Notes: a model not told the origin generated them from the letters alone. A DNA stretch of 64,000 bases from Halichoerus grypus (GCF_964656455.1 NC_135717.1:15394775-15458774), one strand, 5' to 3'; numbered from the stretch's first letter, positions 44,921 through 56,160 are shown. A program made the numbers and translations.

Positions 44921-45558
44921 TAGGGTGCAATGAATAATAAATTTGAAAGATACCACCCAGTGTGACCGAGTAAGCCCTTGGCCCCTCCCCCTGAGAGGTG
45001 GTGATCCATTGCCATCGTACTTTCCTTTTTTGTCATTAACATTTGATATTTTTTGACCCAATCCAAATTAACCCTGGCCAATGCCCAGAGCTCCAGAGCC
45101 ATGTTTCCATTACCTGATATTCCCCAGCACAACCTCCAAGCACCTCCGAGCTCAACAAGTGCGAACTTAAATATATTTTTTAAATTATTTATGAAAAAAA
45201 ACAAAAAATATTTATGAATGCCTTGCTTCTCTGTAAGGTGAACTTGAGATGGCTTAACATAATTAATGTAATATAGAAAAATGTAAAAATGAACTGAAAA
45301 ACCAGGACAAAGAAAAAGACCAGTCAGAATAAAAGGAAACAACAGGAGTAAGAACACAGATAAGCAGGTCATAGGGTCTTGCATAATTATTAAAATTGAA
45401 CCATAAATTTGGCTCTGAGTTTCCTGGTGTGTGATTGTCACCATCTCTGAGAAGAAAGAAACACACCATTCCTGGAGATGGCCAGCTTTTCCCCGGTTGC
45501 AGCTCTCAAAGAGATTTCAGGAGCTTTATATAGTGATTTTGAGTAATAAGCAATCTCC
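44921..45558. other. Upstream flank of VKORC1L1, nothing recognised
   Basis: Composition drops back to AT-rich directly after the GC boxes. A long minus-strand frame (44836-45444) runs from this DNA into the island, but its sequence resembles no protein. No divergent gene is visible. Confidence 0.45.
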
Positions 45559-45955
45559 TTGTATTATCTATTGTTGGGTAACAGATACCCCAACTTTAGC
45601 AGCTTAAAACAAAAATCCCTTATTTTCTCACAATTTCTGTGTGTCAGGGATGTGGGTGCCATTTTGCTGGGTCCTCTGGCTCAGGGTCTCTCACAAAGCT
45701 GCATTCAACTCAGCCAGGGCTGCAAGCATCTCAAGGCAGGAGAATCCTTTCAAGCTCACTCAAACGCCATTGGCAGGCCTCAGGTCCTTCATTAGGTCCA
45801 GCCACTTGTACCTCTCCATAAGAAGCTGCTATCTTCCCCTAGGGCAAGGAATAAGAAAGGGAAATAGAAGTCACAGTTTTTGTTGTAATCTAATCTCAGA
45901 ATAGACAGCCAATCACTTTTACTTATTCTATTACTTAGAAGCTAGTCCACAACCT

Positions 45956-46825
45956 AAGTGTCCATCAAGGATGAATGGATAAAGGGGCACCTGGGTGACT
46001 CAGTCGGTTGAGCGTCCAGCTCTTGGTTTCAGCTCAGGTCATGATCTCATGGGCTGTGGGACCAAGCCATGTGACAGGGTCCCACTCAATGGGGATCGTA
46101 TGGCCATGATGGAGCCCCTCCACGGTAGAGCCCCGGGACCATCGAGCCCCCCAGCAGGCTCTGTGCTCAGCGGGGAGTCTGCTTGAAGTTTCTCTCCCTC
46201 TGCCCCTCCCCCTGCTCTCTCTCTCTCTCAAATAAATAAATCTTTAAAAAAAAAAAAAGGATGAATGGATAAAGAAAATGTGGTATTGTACATACGCTGG
46301 AATATTATTCAGCCATAAAACTGAAGGAAATCCTATCATTTGAGACAACATTGATGAATCTTGAGGACACTACTGTCAGTGAAATAAGTCAGACCAAGAA
46401 AGACAAATACTCTACAATCTCACTTGTATGTGGAGTCTAAAAAAGCCAAACTCAGAAACAGATAGTAGATTGGTGACTGGCAGAGGCTGGAGGGTGGGGG
46501 AAATGGGAAGATGTTGGTCAAAGGGTACAAACGTCCAATTATAAGATGAATAAGTTCTGGGGGTCGAAGTTACAGCATGGTGAATGTAGCTAATAATACT
46601 GTATTATATGCTTGAAAGTTGCTAGGAGAATAAATCTTAAACATTCTCACCACATACACATACAAAAGGTAATTACATGAGGTGATGAATGTGTTAACGG
46701 ACCTTATTGTGGTAGTCATCTAACAATACATATGTATATCAAATCACATGTTGTATACTTTAAACTTATACAGTGTTATATGCTAATTATTTCTTAATAA
46801 AGCTGGAGGGGGAAAAAAGATGCTA
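45956..46825 (+). mobile_element. L1 3' end inside MLT1
   Basis: CAACCTAAGTGTCCATCAAG, GAATATTATTCAGCCATAAA, GTATGTGGAGTCTAAAAAA and AATTATTTCTTAATAAAGCT are in L1 3' order. Flanks agaagctagtcc/agatgctagtctc resemble a worn target duplication in the LTR. Confidence 0.88.
45985..46256 (+). mobile_element. CAN-SINE with extra internal block, inside L1
   Basis: 18-bp duplication aaggatgaatggataaag at 45967-45984 and 46257-46274 (L1 sequence). The copy is about 70 bp too long: between CATGATCTCATGGGCTGTGG and GAGCCCCCCAGCAGGCTC it carries a block not in other copies. Confidence 0.95.
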
Positions 46826-46939
46826 GTCTCTAGGTCCAATCCGCACTGCACAAAAGCACGGAAACCAGGAGAGGGGATTACTGGGAGTTATCTTAAAGGC
46901 TGCCTACCACAGTCCTCAAAAAGATCACCACTCTTAACT

Positions 46940-47160
46940 CTCTAGTGGTTTCCATAAATCTGAGTGAAGTCATTCTCCTGCAACCCCCCTCCTTCTATAT
47001 TCCTTTCCTGACTTGGTGAGATCCATTGATCATCTGGCTTCTTTCACTCATCATTATGTCTGTGAGGTCTATCCATGCTATTGTACATAGCTATTGTTAT
47101 TTTTCATTGCTGTGTTATAGTTCATTATATGAATAACCCCTATTTTACTTTATATCTTAT
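46940..47160 (-). mobile_element. Ancient L1 3' part, left half
   Basis: GACTTGGTGAGATCCATTGA, CACTCATCATTATGTCTGTG and CATTGCTGTGTTATAGTTC are old reverse L1. The element resumes at about 49319 beyond a younger L1. Confidence 0.75.
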
Positions 47161-47164
47161 TTTT

Positions 47165-49318
47165 TTGTTTCAAATTTTTATTTAAATTCTAGTTAGTTAA
47201 CATATAGTGTAATACTGGTTTCAAGAATAGAATGTAGTGATTCATCACTTATATATAACACCCAGTGTTCATCATAACAAGTACCCTCCTTAATATCCGT
47301 CATCCAATTAGCCCATCCCCGCACCACCTCCCTCCATCAACCCTCAGTTTGTTCTCTGTACTTACAAGTCTCTTATGGTTTGCCTCCCTCTCTCCTTTCT
47401 TTTTTTTTTTTACCTCTTCCCATATGTTCATCTGTTTTGTTTCTTAAATTCCACATAGTGTGAAATCATATGGTGTCTCTTACTGACTTATTTCGCTTAG
47501 TATAATACACTCTAATTCCATCCACGTCATTGCAAATGGCAATATTTCATTCTTCTTAATTGCTGAATAATACTCCATTGTGTGTGTGCGTGTGTGTGTG
47601 TGTGTGTATGTGTGTACACACCACATCTTCTTCATCCATTCATCAGTTGATGAACATTTGGGCTCTTCCCATAATTTGGCTATTGTGATAATGCTGCTAT
47701 AAACATCAGGGTACATGGGTCCCTTTGAATCAGTACTTTTGTATCCTTTGGGTAAATACCTAGTAATGCAGTTGCTGTATCATACTGTAGTTCTATCTTT
47801 AACTTTTTGAGGAACCTCCATACTGTTTTCCAGAGTGGCTGTACCAGTTTGCATTCCCACCAACAGTGTAAGAGGGTTCCCCTTTTTCCACATCCTCGCC
47901 AACATCTGTTGTTTCCTGAGTTGTTAATTTTAGTCATTCCGACTGGTGTGAGGTGATATCTCATTGTGGTTTTGATTTGTAGTTCCCTGATGATGAGTGA
48001 TATTGAGCATCTTTTCACGTGTCTATTGGCCATCTGTATGTCTTCTTTGAAAAAAATATCTGTTCATGTCTTCTGCCCATTTCTTGATGGGATTATTTGT
48101 TTTTTGGGTGTTGAGTTTGGTTAAGTTCTTTCTAGATTTTGGATATTAGCCCTTTATCAGAGACGTCATTTGCAAATATCTTCTCCCATCCTGGAGGCTG
48201 CCTTTTAGTTTTGTTTGTTTCCTTCACTGTGCAGAAGTTTTTTATCTTGAAGAAGTCCCCACAGTTCATTTTTGCTTTTGTTTCCTTTGCCTCTACAGAC
48301 ATGTCTAGTAAAAGGTTGCTACGGCCAACATCAAAGAAGTTGCTGCCTGTGTTCTCCTCTAGGATTTTATGGTTTCAGGCCTCACATTTAGGTATTTAAT
48401 CCATTTTGAATTTATTTTTGTGTATGGTGTAAGAAAGTGGTCCAGTTTCATTCTTCTGCATGTTGCTGTCCAGTTTTCCCAGCACCATTTGTTGAAAAGA
48501 CTGTCTTTCTTCCATTGGGTATTCCTTCCTGCTTTGTCAAAGATTAATTCACCATATAGCCATGGATCCATTTCGGGGTTTTCTATTTTGTTCCATCGTT
48601 CTGTGTGTCGGTTTTTATGCCAGTACCATACTCTCTTGATGACTACAGCTTTGTAGTATAGCTTGAACTCTGGAATTGTGATGCTTCCAGCTTGCTTTTC
48701 TTTTTCAGGATTGCTTTGACTATTTGGGGGTCTTTTCTGGTTCCATACAAATTTTAGGATTGTTTGTTGTAGCTCTGTGAAAAATGCTGGTGGTATTTTG
48801 ATAGGAATTGCATTAAATGTGTAGATTCCTTTGGATAGTATAGACATTTTAACGATGTTTGTTCTTCCAATCCGTGAGCATGAACGTTTTTCCATTTCTT
48901 TGTGTCTTCCTCAATTTCTTTCATAAATGTTCAGAGTACAGTTCTTTTACCATCTTTGATTAGGTTTATTCCTAGGTATGTTATTATTTTAGGTGCAATT
49001 GTAAATGGGATTAATCCTGATTCCTTGATTCCTTTTTCTGCTGCTTCATTATTGGTGTACAGGAATGCAACAGATTTCTGTTATGTTGATTTTATATCCT
49101 GCGACTTTGCTGAACTCATGTATTAGTTCTAGCAATTTTTTGGTGGAGTCCCTCGGGTTTTCTAAATAGAGTATCATGTTGTCTGCAAATAGTGAAAGTT
49201 TGACTTCTCCCTTGCAGATTTAGATGCCTTTTATTTCTTTTTGTTGTCTGATTGCTTAGGCTAAGACTTCCAGTACTATGTTAAATAACAATGGTGGGCA
49301 ACCGTGTCTTGTTCCTCT
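47165..49318 (-). mobile_element. L1, 5'-truncated, about 2.15 kb
   Basis: Minus-strand coding order of ORF2p: a 178-codon open stretch (48895-48359; for example [48 protein letters not shown]), then 48033-47680 ([30 protein letters not shown]) and 47716-47480 (DEWMKKMW, MEYYSAIKKNEILPFAMTW). This is the post-RT C-terminal third plus 3' UTR with poly-T at left. Frameshifts divide it, so no active protein. Confidence 0.95.
47581..47625. repeat. (GT)n microsatellite in L1
   Basis: Imperfect GT repeat with GC and AT interruptions, at the same ORF2 position as the GT run at 2773. Confidence 0.93.
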
Positions 49319-50115
49319 CCATAACCACAATTTTATCTATCCATTTTCTCCACTGTTGATAGACATTGACCCTGTTTTAGCTGTTATGAATTAAGTTGCT
49401 ATGAACACCCTGCAAACATCTTTTGGTGGACATAAGCACTCATTTCTCCTGGGAATACATCCAGGAGTGGGATTAGAGTCAGACACTGTTAGTACATACT
49501 GCCTCTGTCAGTTCAGGTCTTCCACAAAGCAGATGCCAAGGTAGGATTAGATGTGCAAGGGATTTACGGGGGGCAATGTCTGCCAAGGATAAAGGAGAGA
49601 GGGAGCAAGAGTGGCCACGGGGGACCTCCAGACCACAATGCAGGTCTGACCACTGGGAAAGCCCTGCAGTCTCAGCCAGCATACAGACCATCCATCACAG
49701 GAGCTGTCTGCAAGGCAGGATGGCCTGGAACTAGTACCTCTGCCACTCACAGTCACTGCTTTGGAGCAGCCTGGAAAAGGCATGGCGTCAGCATGAACAC
49801 TGCGGTGGATCCAAAGGCATGGCAGCTGGGGGCTATTGGCTGACTGGCTCCCTTGCAGGTGGCTGTCTTGAAGGAAGATCTAAGCACGGTACCACCAAGG
49901 CCACCATACTACCCCACAGCTTTCCAAAGTGGTTATACCAATTTAAACTCCCGTTAGCAGTGTATGAGATTTCCTTATACTCTACATCCTCACCAACCCT
50001 TGGCAGTATAGACTGTCTTATTGGATTATAGAAGTTCTTTATATATTCTGGATACAAATCCTTTGTCAATATGTGTATTGCAGATATCTTCTCCCACACT
50101 GTGCCTTGCCTTTTC
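49319..50115 (-). mobile_element. Ancient L1, right part, with a foreign segment
   Basis: 49319-49478 (TATCCATTTTCTCCACTG, AAGTTGCTATGAACACCCTG, AATACATCCAGGAGTGGGAT) and 49915-50115 (CTTTCCAAAGTGGTTATACC, TTCTTTATATATTCTGGATA) continue the ancient reverse L1. The intervening 49479-49914 is not L1. Confidence 0.75.
49479..49914. other. Unclassified 436-bp insertion in ancient L1
   Basis: GC-richer than the L1, with TGTTAGTACATACTGCCTCTG near its start and TAAGCACGGTACCACCAAGG near its end. Possibly an LTR or other retroelement; frames are short and unrecognised. Confidence 0.4.
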
Positions 50116-50265
50116 CCTCTCTTAGTGGTGTTTTTTTGCCGAACAATAGAAGAGACTTTGAATTCCTCACATACATTCCACTACCTCTCACCTTGGAGAT
50201 TTCAAACTTCTACCTATTCACAGCTTACATATCTCTTTCTTCTGGAAGGCTTTCCCACCTCTGTT
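50116..50265 (+). mobile_element. LINE-2 3' fragment (weak)
   Basis: CACCTTGGAGATTTCAAACT and CTTCTGGAAGGCTTTCCCAC resemble the L2 3' region in plus orientation. Confidence 0.45.
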
Positions 50266-50283
50266 GTAATAGTGAGGACTCTG

Positions 50284-50469
50284 GGGCGCCTGGGTGGCTC
50301 AGTCAGTTAAGCGTCTGCCTTTGGCTCAGGTCATGATCCCCGGGGCCTGGAGTCAAGCCCTGCATGGGGCTCTGCTCAGCAGGGAGCCTACTTCTCCCTC
50401 TCCCTTTGCCATCCCCCCCTCCTTGTGCTCTCTGGTTCTATCTCTCTATCAAATAAATAAATAAAATCT
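50284..50469 (+). mobile_element. CAN-SINE with 19-bp TSD
   Basis: Flank gtaatagtgaggactctgg (from 50266 and from 50470; the copies agree over the first 18 bases). The poly-A is lost: it ends AATAAAATCT. Confidence 0.96.
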
Positions 50470-50488
50470 GTAATAGTGAGGACTCTGG

Positions 50489-51190
50489 TAACACACACCC
50501 AGTTCACCAGGCCAGGGACTCAAACCCCATCAGGACTTTCTCTGCCCATCTCCCACCTCTATGTGTTGATTTTGTCCTCTCAGGACAGCTTTGTGCATTC
50601 AGAAGCAAAAGTAACCACTGTACTTCCTCCATCTTGCATCTTTGTTTTCTCCTACCAGAAAGGAACTGCCTATCATCCCTTCAACCAATTTTTAAAATCC
50701 TGATGAAGAATTCCAGGTTGACCAGCCTTAGGTCACCCATGGGCCCTGTAGCTAGAAAGAGTGCTGAAGATGGCAGCCCCACACACCCATAGAAGATTCT
50801 ACGAAGGAGCAGTCCTCCCAAAGAACAAAAAAGTGCTATTCCCAGAAGCAGGAAGAGGTGACTGCACAGACAAAAGAGGAGGCTAATCCATTCATTTATT
50901 CCACAAATATTTATTGAGCACCTACTATGTGTAGGAACAACTGCAAGAGTTGGAGCCATAGTGGAGAAGACAAGCAACGGCCCTTGCCTCACAGAGCTTA
51001 CGTTGTGGGAGAAGCTAGGTGAGGCTGTCCCTGTCGGGGGCTCATAGAGGAGAGCCCCTGTTGTTGTAGAGAAGAAGCCCCTCTGCTCCCAGACGGGCAA
51101 AGCTGTTCATCAGCCTTTCTGCAGTACCAACAGGGAACCAAGGTCTTCCGCTAGTGGGCACAACTCTGGGAGATTGATTTCCAATTCAAG
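50489..51190. other. Unassigned, with an L2/MIR-type piece
   Basis: 50888-51010 (ATTCATTTATTCCACAAATA, TTGAGCACCTACTATGTGTA, CTCACAGAGCTTACGTTGTG) is an L2-type 3' end in reverse. A 139-codon minus-strand frame (51100-50681) crosses it and is not a recognisable gene. The remainder is unassigned. Confidence 0.55.
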
Positions 51191-51850
51191 AATGTAAACG
51201 TCAAAATTTATGCACAGATGGAAACTTCATACATTGCTGGTGGGGAATGTAAAATGGTGCAGTCACTTGGAAAACAATTTGGCAATTCCTCAAAATGTTA
51301 AGCACAGAATTACCATATGACCCAGCATTTCCACTTCTAGGTATATATCTGAAAGAACTGAAAACATGTGTCCACACACAAACTTATACAGGACTATTCA
51401 CGGGAGCATTATTCCTATGGCCAAGGAATGTCCAGTAACTGACAAATACATAAACAGAATGTAGTATATGCCTACCATGGAATATTACTATTCGGCCACA
51501 GAAATACTAAATACTGACACATGCTACAACATGGATGGACTTTGAAAACATACTTAGTGAAGAAGACATAAAAAGCTATAATATATTGTATGATTCCTTT
51601 TAAATGAAATGTCCAGAATAGGCAAACCCCTAGAGAGAGAAAGCAGGTTTGTGGTAACCAGGGGCTGGGGTGAAGGAAAATGTGGAGGGACTGCTAATGG
51701 GCATTCAGTTTCTTTTGCGGGGTATTTTAATGTTCTGGAATTCGATAGCAGTGGTGGAAGCATACCTATATGAATATACTAAAACCACTTTACAAGGGTG
51801 TTTTTTTATGGTATGTGAATTATATCTCAATAAAGCTGTTTAAAAAGTGT
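51191..51850 (+). mobile_element. L1 3' end
   Basis: TACATTGCTGGTGGGGAATG, CCATATGACCCAGCATTTCC, GTGGTAACCAGGGGCTGGGG and GTGAATTATATCTCAATAAA; classic L1 3' order, 5'-truncated. Confidence 0.88.
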
Positions 51851-52262
51851 GCACAAAGAGCTTCTGCATTGTAAATTGCTCACTTAACGTCTGTCTCCAC
51901 TAACTGCAAATTCCATGAGGCCAGTGGCTGGGTCTTCTCTATTCCCAGTACCTGGCGCAGTACTTGGTGAACGGGTGAATGAATGAATGAGACCTGCTTG
52001 AATGCTACCTCATTCAGGAAACCTCCCAGTCTGTGCTCCCAAAGACTCTCTCCCCATTCCCTTTCATTCAGTCTGGCAGGGATCTCTGCCGTAGCTCATC
52101 ACCTTGGCTTCTGGGGCCAACATCCACGGCCACATCCCCCCGGACCACTGCCACTCCAATCCCCTGCCTCTCCACTCCCTGTGCTAGTTTTAAGGTCTAT
52201 CTTTCATCAACACCTAGAGATGTGCCTTTCTTCTGCCAAGCTTGGCTATGTGATGAAGTTTT
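51851..52262 (+). mobile_element. LINE-2 3' end plus unassigned flank
   Basis: 51895-51990 (CCACTAACTGCAAATTCCAT, GTACCTGGCGCAGTACTTGG, a GAAT repeat) is the L2 terminus. 51990-52262 is only weakly L2-like. Confidence 0.65.
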
Positions 52263-52274
52263 TTTCTGAGAACT

Positions 52275-52477
52275 TTTTTTTTTAATTAAGATTTTTTTAA
52301 TTTATTTGACAGAGAGAGAGAGAGAGAGTGAGCACAAGCAGGGGGAGCAGCAGAAGGAGAGGGAGAAGCAGGCTCTCCTCCGAGTGGGGAGCCCGCCGCA
52401 GGGCTCGATCCCAGGACCCCGGGATCATGACCTGAGCTAAAGGCAGACGCCCAATGGCTGAGCCACCCAGGTGCCCC
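52275..52477 (-). mobile_element. CAN-SINE
   Basis: Flanks ttctgagaactttt/ttctgagaacgtttt. Contains CAGGACCCCGGGATCATG. Confidence 0.95.
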
Positions 52478-52491
52478 TTCTGAGAACGTTT

Positions 52492-52792
52492 TATCCAATA
52501 TTTCTGTATTAGCATTTTTGTATTTTCTGTGTTGGCTTAATCTACCATCCAAAAATGTTTCCATAAGCTCGTTCATGACCCCAAACCTCCTTTGCTGAGT
52601 TAGAATGCTCTACTCTACATTTTTTGTTCGGGGAAGTTCACAGCAAGGATATAGTAGGTCAGTATTGGAAGCAGCTGGTCAGATACCTTTCTACAGCAGA
52701 ATCTGTGAAAGCCCAGGTCTCCCAGGGCGCTTCAGGAAAATACCACTCAAAGTAAATGTCCTATTGAGAGGATGGATGTGTCAGTTTCTCAT
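52492..52792. other. Unassigned intergenic DNA
   Basis: Nothing recognised. Confidence 0.35.
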
Positions 52793-52811
52793 TCAAGGGA
52801 TAGTGGATTCT

Positions 52812-53350
52812 TTTTTTTTTTCCTTTTTAATTGTTATGTTAATCACCATACATTACATCATTAGTTTTTGATGTAGGGTTCCACGATCCATTGTTTTCAT
52901 ATAACACCCAGTGCTCCATGCAGAACGTGCCCTCTTTAATACCCATCACCAGGCTAATCCATCCTCCCACCCACCTCCCTTCTAGAACCCTCAGTTTGTT
53001 TTTCAGAGTCCATCGTCTCTCATGGTTCATCTCCCCCTCCAATTTCCCCCTTCATTCTTCCCCTCCTGCTATCTTCTTCTTCTTCTTTTTTTTTTTTAAC
53101 ATATATTGCATTATTTGTTTCAGAGGTACAGATCTGTGATTCAACAGTCTTGCACACTTCACAGCGCTCACCATAGCACATACCCTCCCCAATGTCTATC
53201 ACCCAGCCACCCCATCCCTCCCACCCCCCACCACTCCAGCAACCCTCAGTTTGTTTCCTGAGATTAAGAATTCCTCATATCAGTGAGGTCATATGATACA
53301 TGTCTTTCTCTGATTGACTTATTTCGCTCAGCATAACACCCTCCAGTTCC
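52812..53350 (-). mobile_element. Recent carnivore L1 3' end, 539 bp, 19-bp TSD
   Basis: Perfect flank tcaagggatagtggattct at 52793-52811 and 53351-53369. In reverse it reads GAGCGAAATAAGTCAATCAG, the 3' UTR with an internal A-run and GAAGAAGAAGA, GGCACGTTCTGCATGGAGCA and GTATGGTGATTAACATAACA. Only 3' UTR and the last ORF2 bases are present. Confidence 0.97.
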
Positions 53351-53369
53351 TCAAGGGATAGTGGATTCT

Positions 53370-53655
53370 GATATCATTTCATAACTATCAGTACAGAGGA
53401 AATGCTCATTTTTAAATACTGATGAGGAGTGGACCAGTACACATCCTATGTATACAGATGACCTGCTGACCCACCAGGTGAAGAGGCTGAGCACACATCT
53501 AAGTGCTGGACACTGTGTCAGCCTCTTGATATGATATAATTAAACTTCCTAAGATCTGTATAGGGTAAGTATCATTATCCCCAGTTTTCAGGAGAAAAGT
53601 AAGTCTCAGAGGATTAAGTAAGTTGCCCAATTACTTAAGAGGTAGAGCTTCACAC
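53370..53655 (-). mobile_element. MIR (right part) and unassigned flank
   Basis: 53480-53650 (CTAAGTGCTGGACACTGTGT, CATTATCCCCAGTTTTCAGG, GAGGTAGAGCTTCACAC) is a reverse MIR; the left part is unassigned. Confidence 0.8.
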
Positions 53656-53745
53656 CGGGTGTTGTATGGAAGTGTTGAATCACTATACTGTACACCTGAA
53701 ACTCACACTATACTCTATGCTATCTAACTGGAGTTGAAGAAAAAA
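53656..53745 (+). mobile_element. Short L1 3' tail insertion
   Basis: CACTATACTGTACACCTGAA, then AACTGGAGTTGAAG and an A-rich tail. Flanks gaggtagagcttca/gacgtagaacttca suggest a worn duplication within MIR. Confidence 0.75.
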
Positions 53746-54240
53746 AAGAAAAGACGTAGAACTTCAATTAGGACCCAGGCCTGTCTGATTCAAGTGCCCT
53801 TCCTCTTTCCACCTATGTGGCTTCCCTCTGGGAAACTACCTCTCAATTTAACCTGGATGCTCTGCTTATTCCTAGTGGATTGTTCACTGCCTCTCCCCTT
53901 CTATTCTACTCTATCAGTTAACTAAGTTCCAAGGTCTTGTTCCTGCGTCTGCGTCAAGGTGAAAAGAGTTATTTCCCTGTGGTCTGCAGTAGGCTGAACC
54001 CAGGGTTAAATCCTGAAGTCTGCTGAGATTTCATCTGCACTCGGCCATCTCACATACCACGCTGGGGCAGCCTGAGGACCCTTTGATAGGTCTTCATGCA
54101 GGTCCTTTCCTCCCAAGATCCAGGGACCCCAGCACAGGTATCCTGACTGATAGCCTAAGCTTGGTCCCAGAGCTCCAATAGGAACTCTGAAGCCTGTGAC
54201 CTCCCCCACCAGGCCTCATGTCCCTGTCCTCCTGTTGTAA
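53746..54240. other. Unassigned intergenic DNA
   Basis: Nothing recognised; short unremarkable frames on the minus strand. Confidence 0.35.
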
Positions 54241-54430
54241 GTTCTTTACCTGTATTAACTCATTTAATCCTGACAACAACTGTTGATGTAGGAACTATTG
54301 TCTTCTATGGTTTACAGATTAGGAAACCGAGGCTCAGAGAGGCCAAACATCACACAGCTAATAAGTTGTAGAACTGGGATTCAAGTGCCAGCAGTCTGGC
54401 TCCCATGTTCTTAGCTCCTGTGCTATGATC
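54241..54430 (-). mobile_element. MIR, nearly complete
   Basis: TGTATTAACTCATTTAATCC, TTTACAGATTAGGAAACCG, AGGCTCAGAGAGGCCAAACA and GTCTGGCTCCCATGTTCTTA in reverse MIR order, well preserved. Confidence 0.92.
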
Positions 54431-54759
54431 TAATAAGAGAAGTCCTCCCCACAGGGATTACTGTTTTTTACCACCCCCAGAACCAAAGGCAAAACTCAGA
54501 AGCTTTTACAATAGTGTTTGCCCTCTCTGCCTTCACCATACCTCTCTCAAGTCCTCAGCTTTCCTGAGGATGTCAGTGGCCATGTGATGGCCATGCAATT
54601 CCCCTGACTCATCATCCCATATCTTCCTCATGTCTGATGACCTTTACTTTGATTCCATGGAAACTGCCCATAGGAGCGGCCCTTGTGATCCTTTTGAATG
54701 GTTAGATTTCTGAATTCTTAAGATCCAATACTCTGCATTTTGTACTTACGCTTTATGGC
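54431..54759. other. Unassigned intergenic DNA
   Basis: Nothing recognised. Confidence 0.35.
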
Positions 54760-55280
54760 AGACTGCATTTTCTAAGATGGCTGCAACGAGATCCCCCATG
54801 CCACATGTTCTTCTTCATGGTGATGTTGACCCTGCTCTGGTCAGGGTGGGGTCTATGTTCCTTTGAGTCCAAGAGGGTCTGTGACTGTGGCAGAAGTGAC
54901 CCTCTGTACCTTCTGAGGCTAGATCATAAAAGGTGATACTCCTTCCTCAGGGTCTTCTTGGGATGTTTGCTCTCTGAACCCAGCCGCCATGCTGTGAGGA
55001 AGCCCAGGCCGCACAGAGAGGCTGCATTTAGATCTCCCAGCCAACAGCCCCAGGTCTCCTCTGACAGCCAACATTAGTCACCAGACATGGGACTGAAGAA
55101 GACTTTGCGGTAACTCCAGCCCCAATCACAGCAACAGCATGAGGAACCCAAGCGAAAACCGCCTAGCTGAATCGTCAACTCCCAGAACCATGAAAGAAGA
55201 AGAAGAAAAAAAAAAAAAAGATTGTTTTTTAAGCCTCTGAAGCTAAGGGGTTATACATTATGCAGCAAGAGTAACTGAAA
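54760..55280 (+). mobile_element. MaLR-type LTR
   Basis: GACTGCATTTTCTAAGATGG, GATGTTGACCCTGCTCTGGT, CCAGCCGCCATGCTGTGAGG, GTTTTTTAAGCCTCTGAAGC and TTATGCAGCAAGAGTAACTG follow a common old mammalian LTR, which I place in the MLT1/MaLR group without certainty on subfamily. No coding part. Confidence 0.7.
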
Positions 55281-56160
55281 CACACTCTTTTCCTTCTAGT
55301 TCTCCAGTTCTCTTACTCACCATACCTAGTCTCTCGCTGGAGACCTGCTGTGACCTAATCAATGTTTTCCCCATAGTCCCAGCGGGAGGTTGGCTGGGGC
55401 ATCTTTCTGTCTTCATGGCCATTTCCAGACCATTTTTCATCCTGCTGGGCTACCTAAATGTCTCTGCATTCTCCTACATTCTATCACCAAGAATATTCAA
55501 TCTGTGTGAGGCAGCAAGCCCTGGTTTCATAGGGTTCTCTCCCTAAGGATTTCTGAGATTCTCTGAGGAGGCTCATGTGCCCTAAAGAGGTGAGTTAATT
55601 TGCCCACAGTCCATATCCCAGCCAGCAGCAAAGACATATGACGGCTGTACCCAGCTGTCCCTGCACCCCACACTTTCTTTTCCTGCATACACTTTCCTCA
55701 CTCTATGAGGACAAGGACACTTTCAAGCTAATCAATGTGTACGCTTTCTGTTTAAAGCAAAACACATAATAAATAAACCCCTGCCAAGAAGCTGAATTCC
55801 TAGTGGCATCATGTGTTAAAAGCAGTTGTCTTCAAATGCAACTCCTATGAAATTTTATCATTTTGTTTATTTTAAAACTTCCTAATTAGACACTTTCCAA
55901 GATACCCTATGACCTCCTCAACAATTCACAGGTAGCCCAAGAATAAATAATTCAAAAATCATTAACAAAAGGCTTTATTGTCTTTAATAATTTTGTTGGT
56001 GATCTTCCCTTATTTTTTAGAAGGAACGAGGCCTCTTCCGACAACCTTTTGGCCATGAGTCGCACACAGCACAAGATAAACCTCTTTTATATTAGAAATA
56101 CATCTCACAGTAGCACGTTGAATAAAGGCACACGTTGATCATCAGAGGAATTGTACTAGA
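55281..56160. other. Unassigned intergenic DNA
   Basis: Mixed composition; no repeat or gene recognised. Confidence 0.35.

Larger units (their letters stand above)
45559..46925 (+). mobile_element. MLT1-type LTR (MaLR), split by L1 and SINE
   Basis: CTATTGTTGGGTAACAGATA, AGCAGCTTAAAACAAAAATC, GGTCCTCTGGCTCAGGGTCT and GAAGTCACAGTTTTTGTTGT (45559-45955), then the closing AGGCTGCCTACCACA (to about 46920), follow the MLT1D-like LTR. The two parts are separated by an L1 3' end. LTR only; no viral coding region. Confidence 0.85.

Noticed and set aside
43671..45061. Long open frames across the CpG island on both strands (up to 420 codons)
   Set aside because: Extreme GC content removes stop codons. 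Translations are Pro/Ala/Arg/Gly-rich and resemble no protein, and only the minus-strand frame at 44472-44279 matches VKORC1L1.
44836..45444. 202-codon minus-strand frame upstream of VKORC1L1
   Set aside because: It runs from AT-rich flank into the GC boxes with no recognisable domain. No evidence of an alternative first exon.
48359..48895. 178-codon frame as a gene
   Set aside because: It is the C-terminal part of L1 ORF2p in a 5'-truncated, frameshifted element.
52812..53350. Two L1 copies in tandem (two poly-T runs)
   Set aside because: A single 19-bp duplication encloses both, and the internal A-run with GAAGAA is a normal part of the carnivore L1 3' UTR as I recall it.
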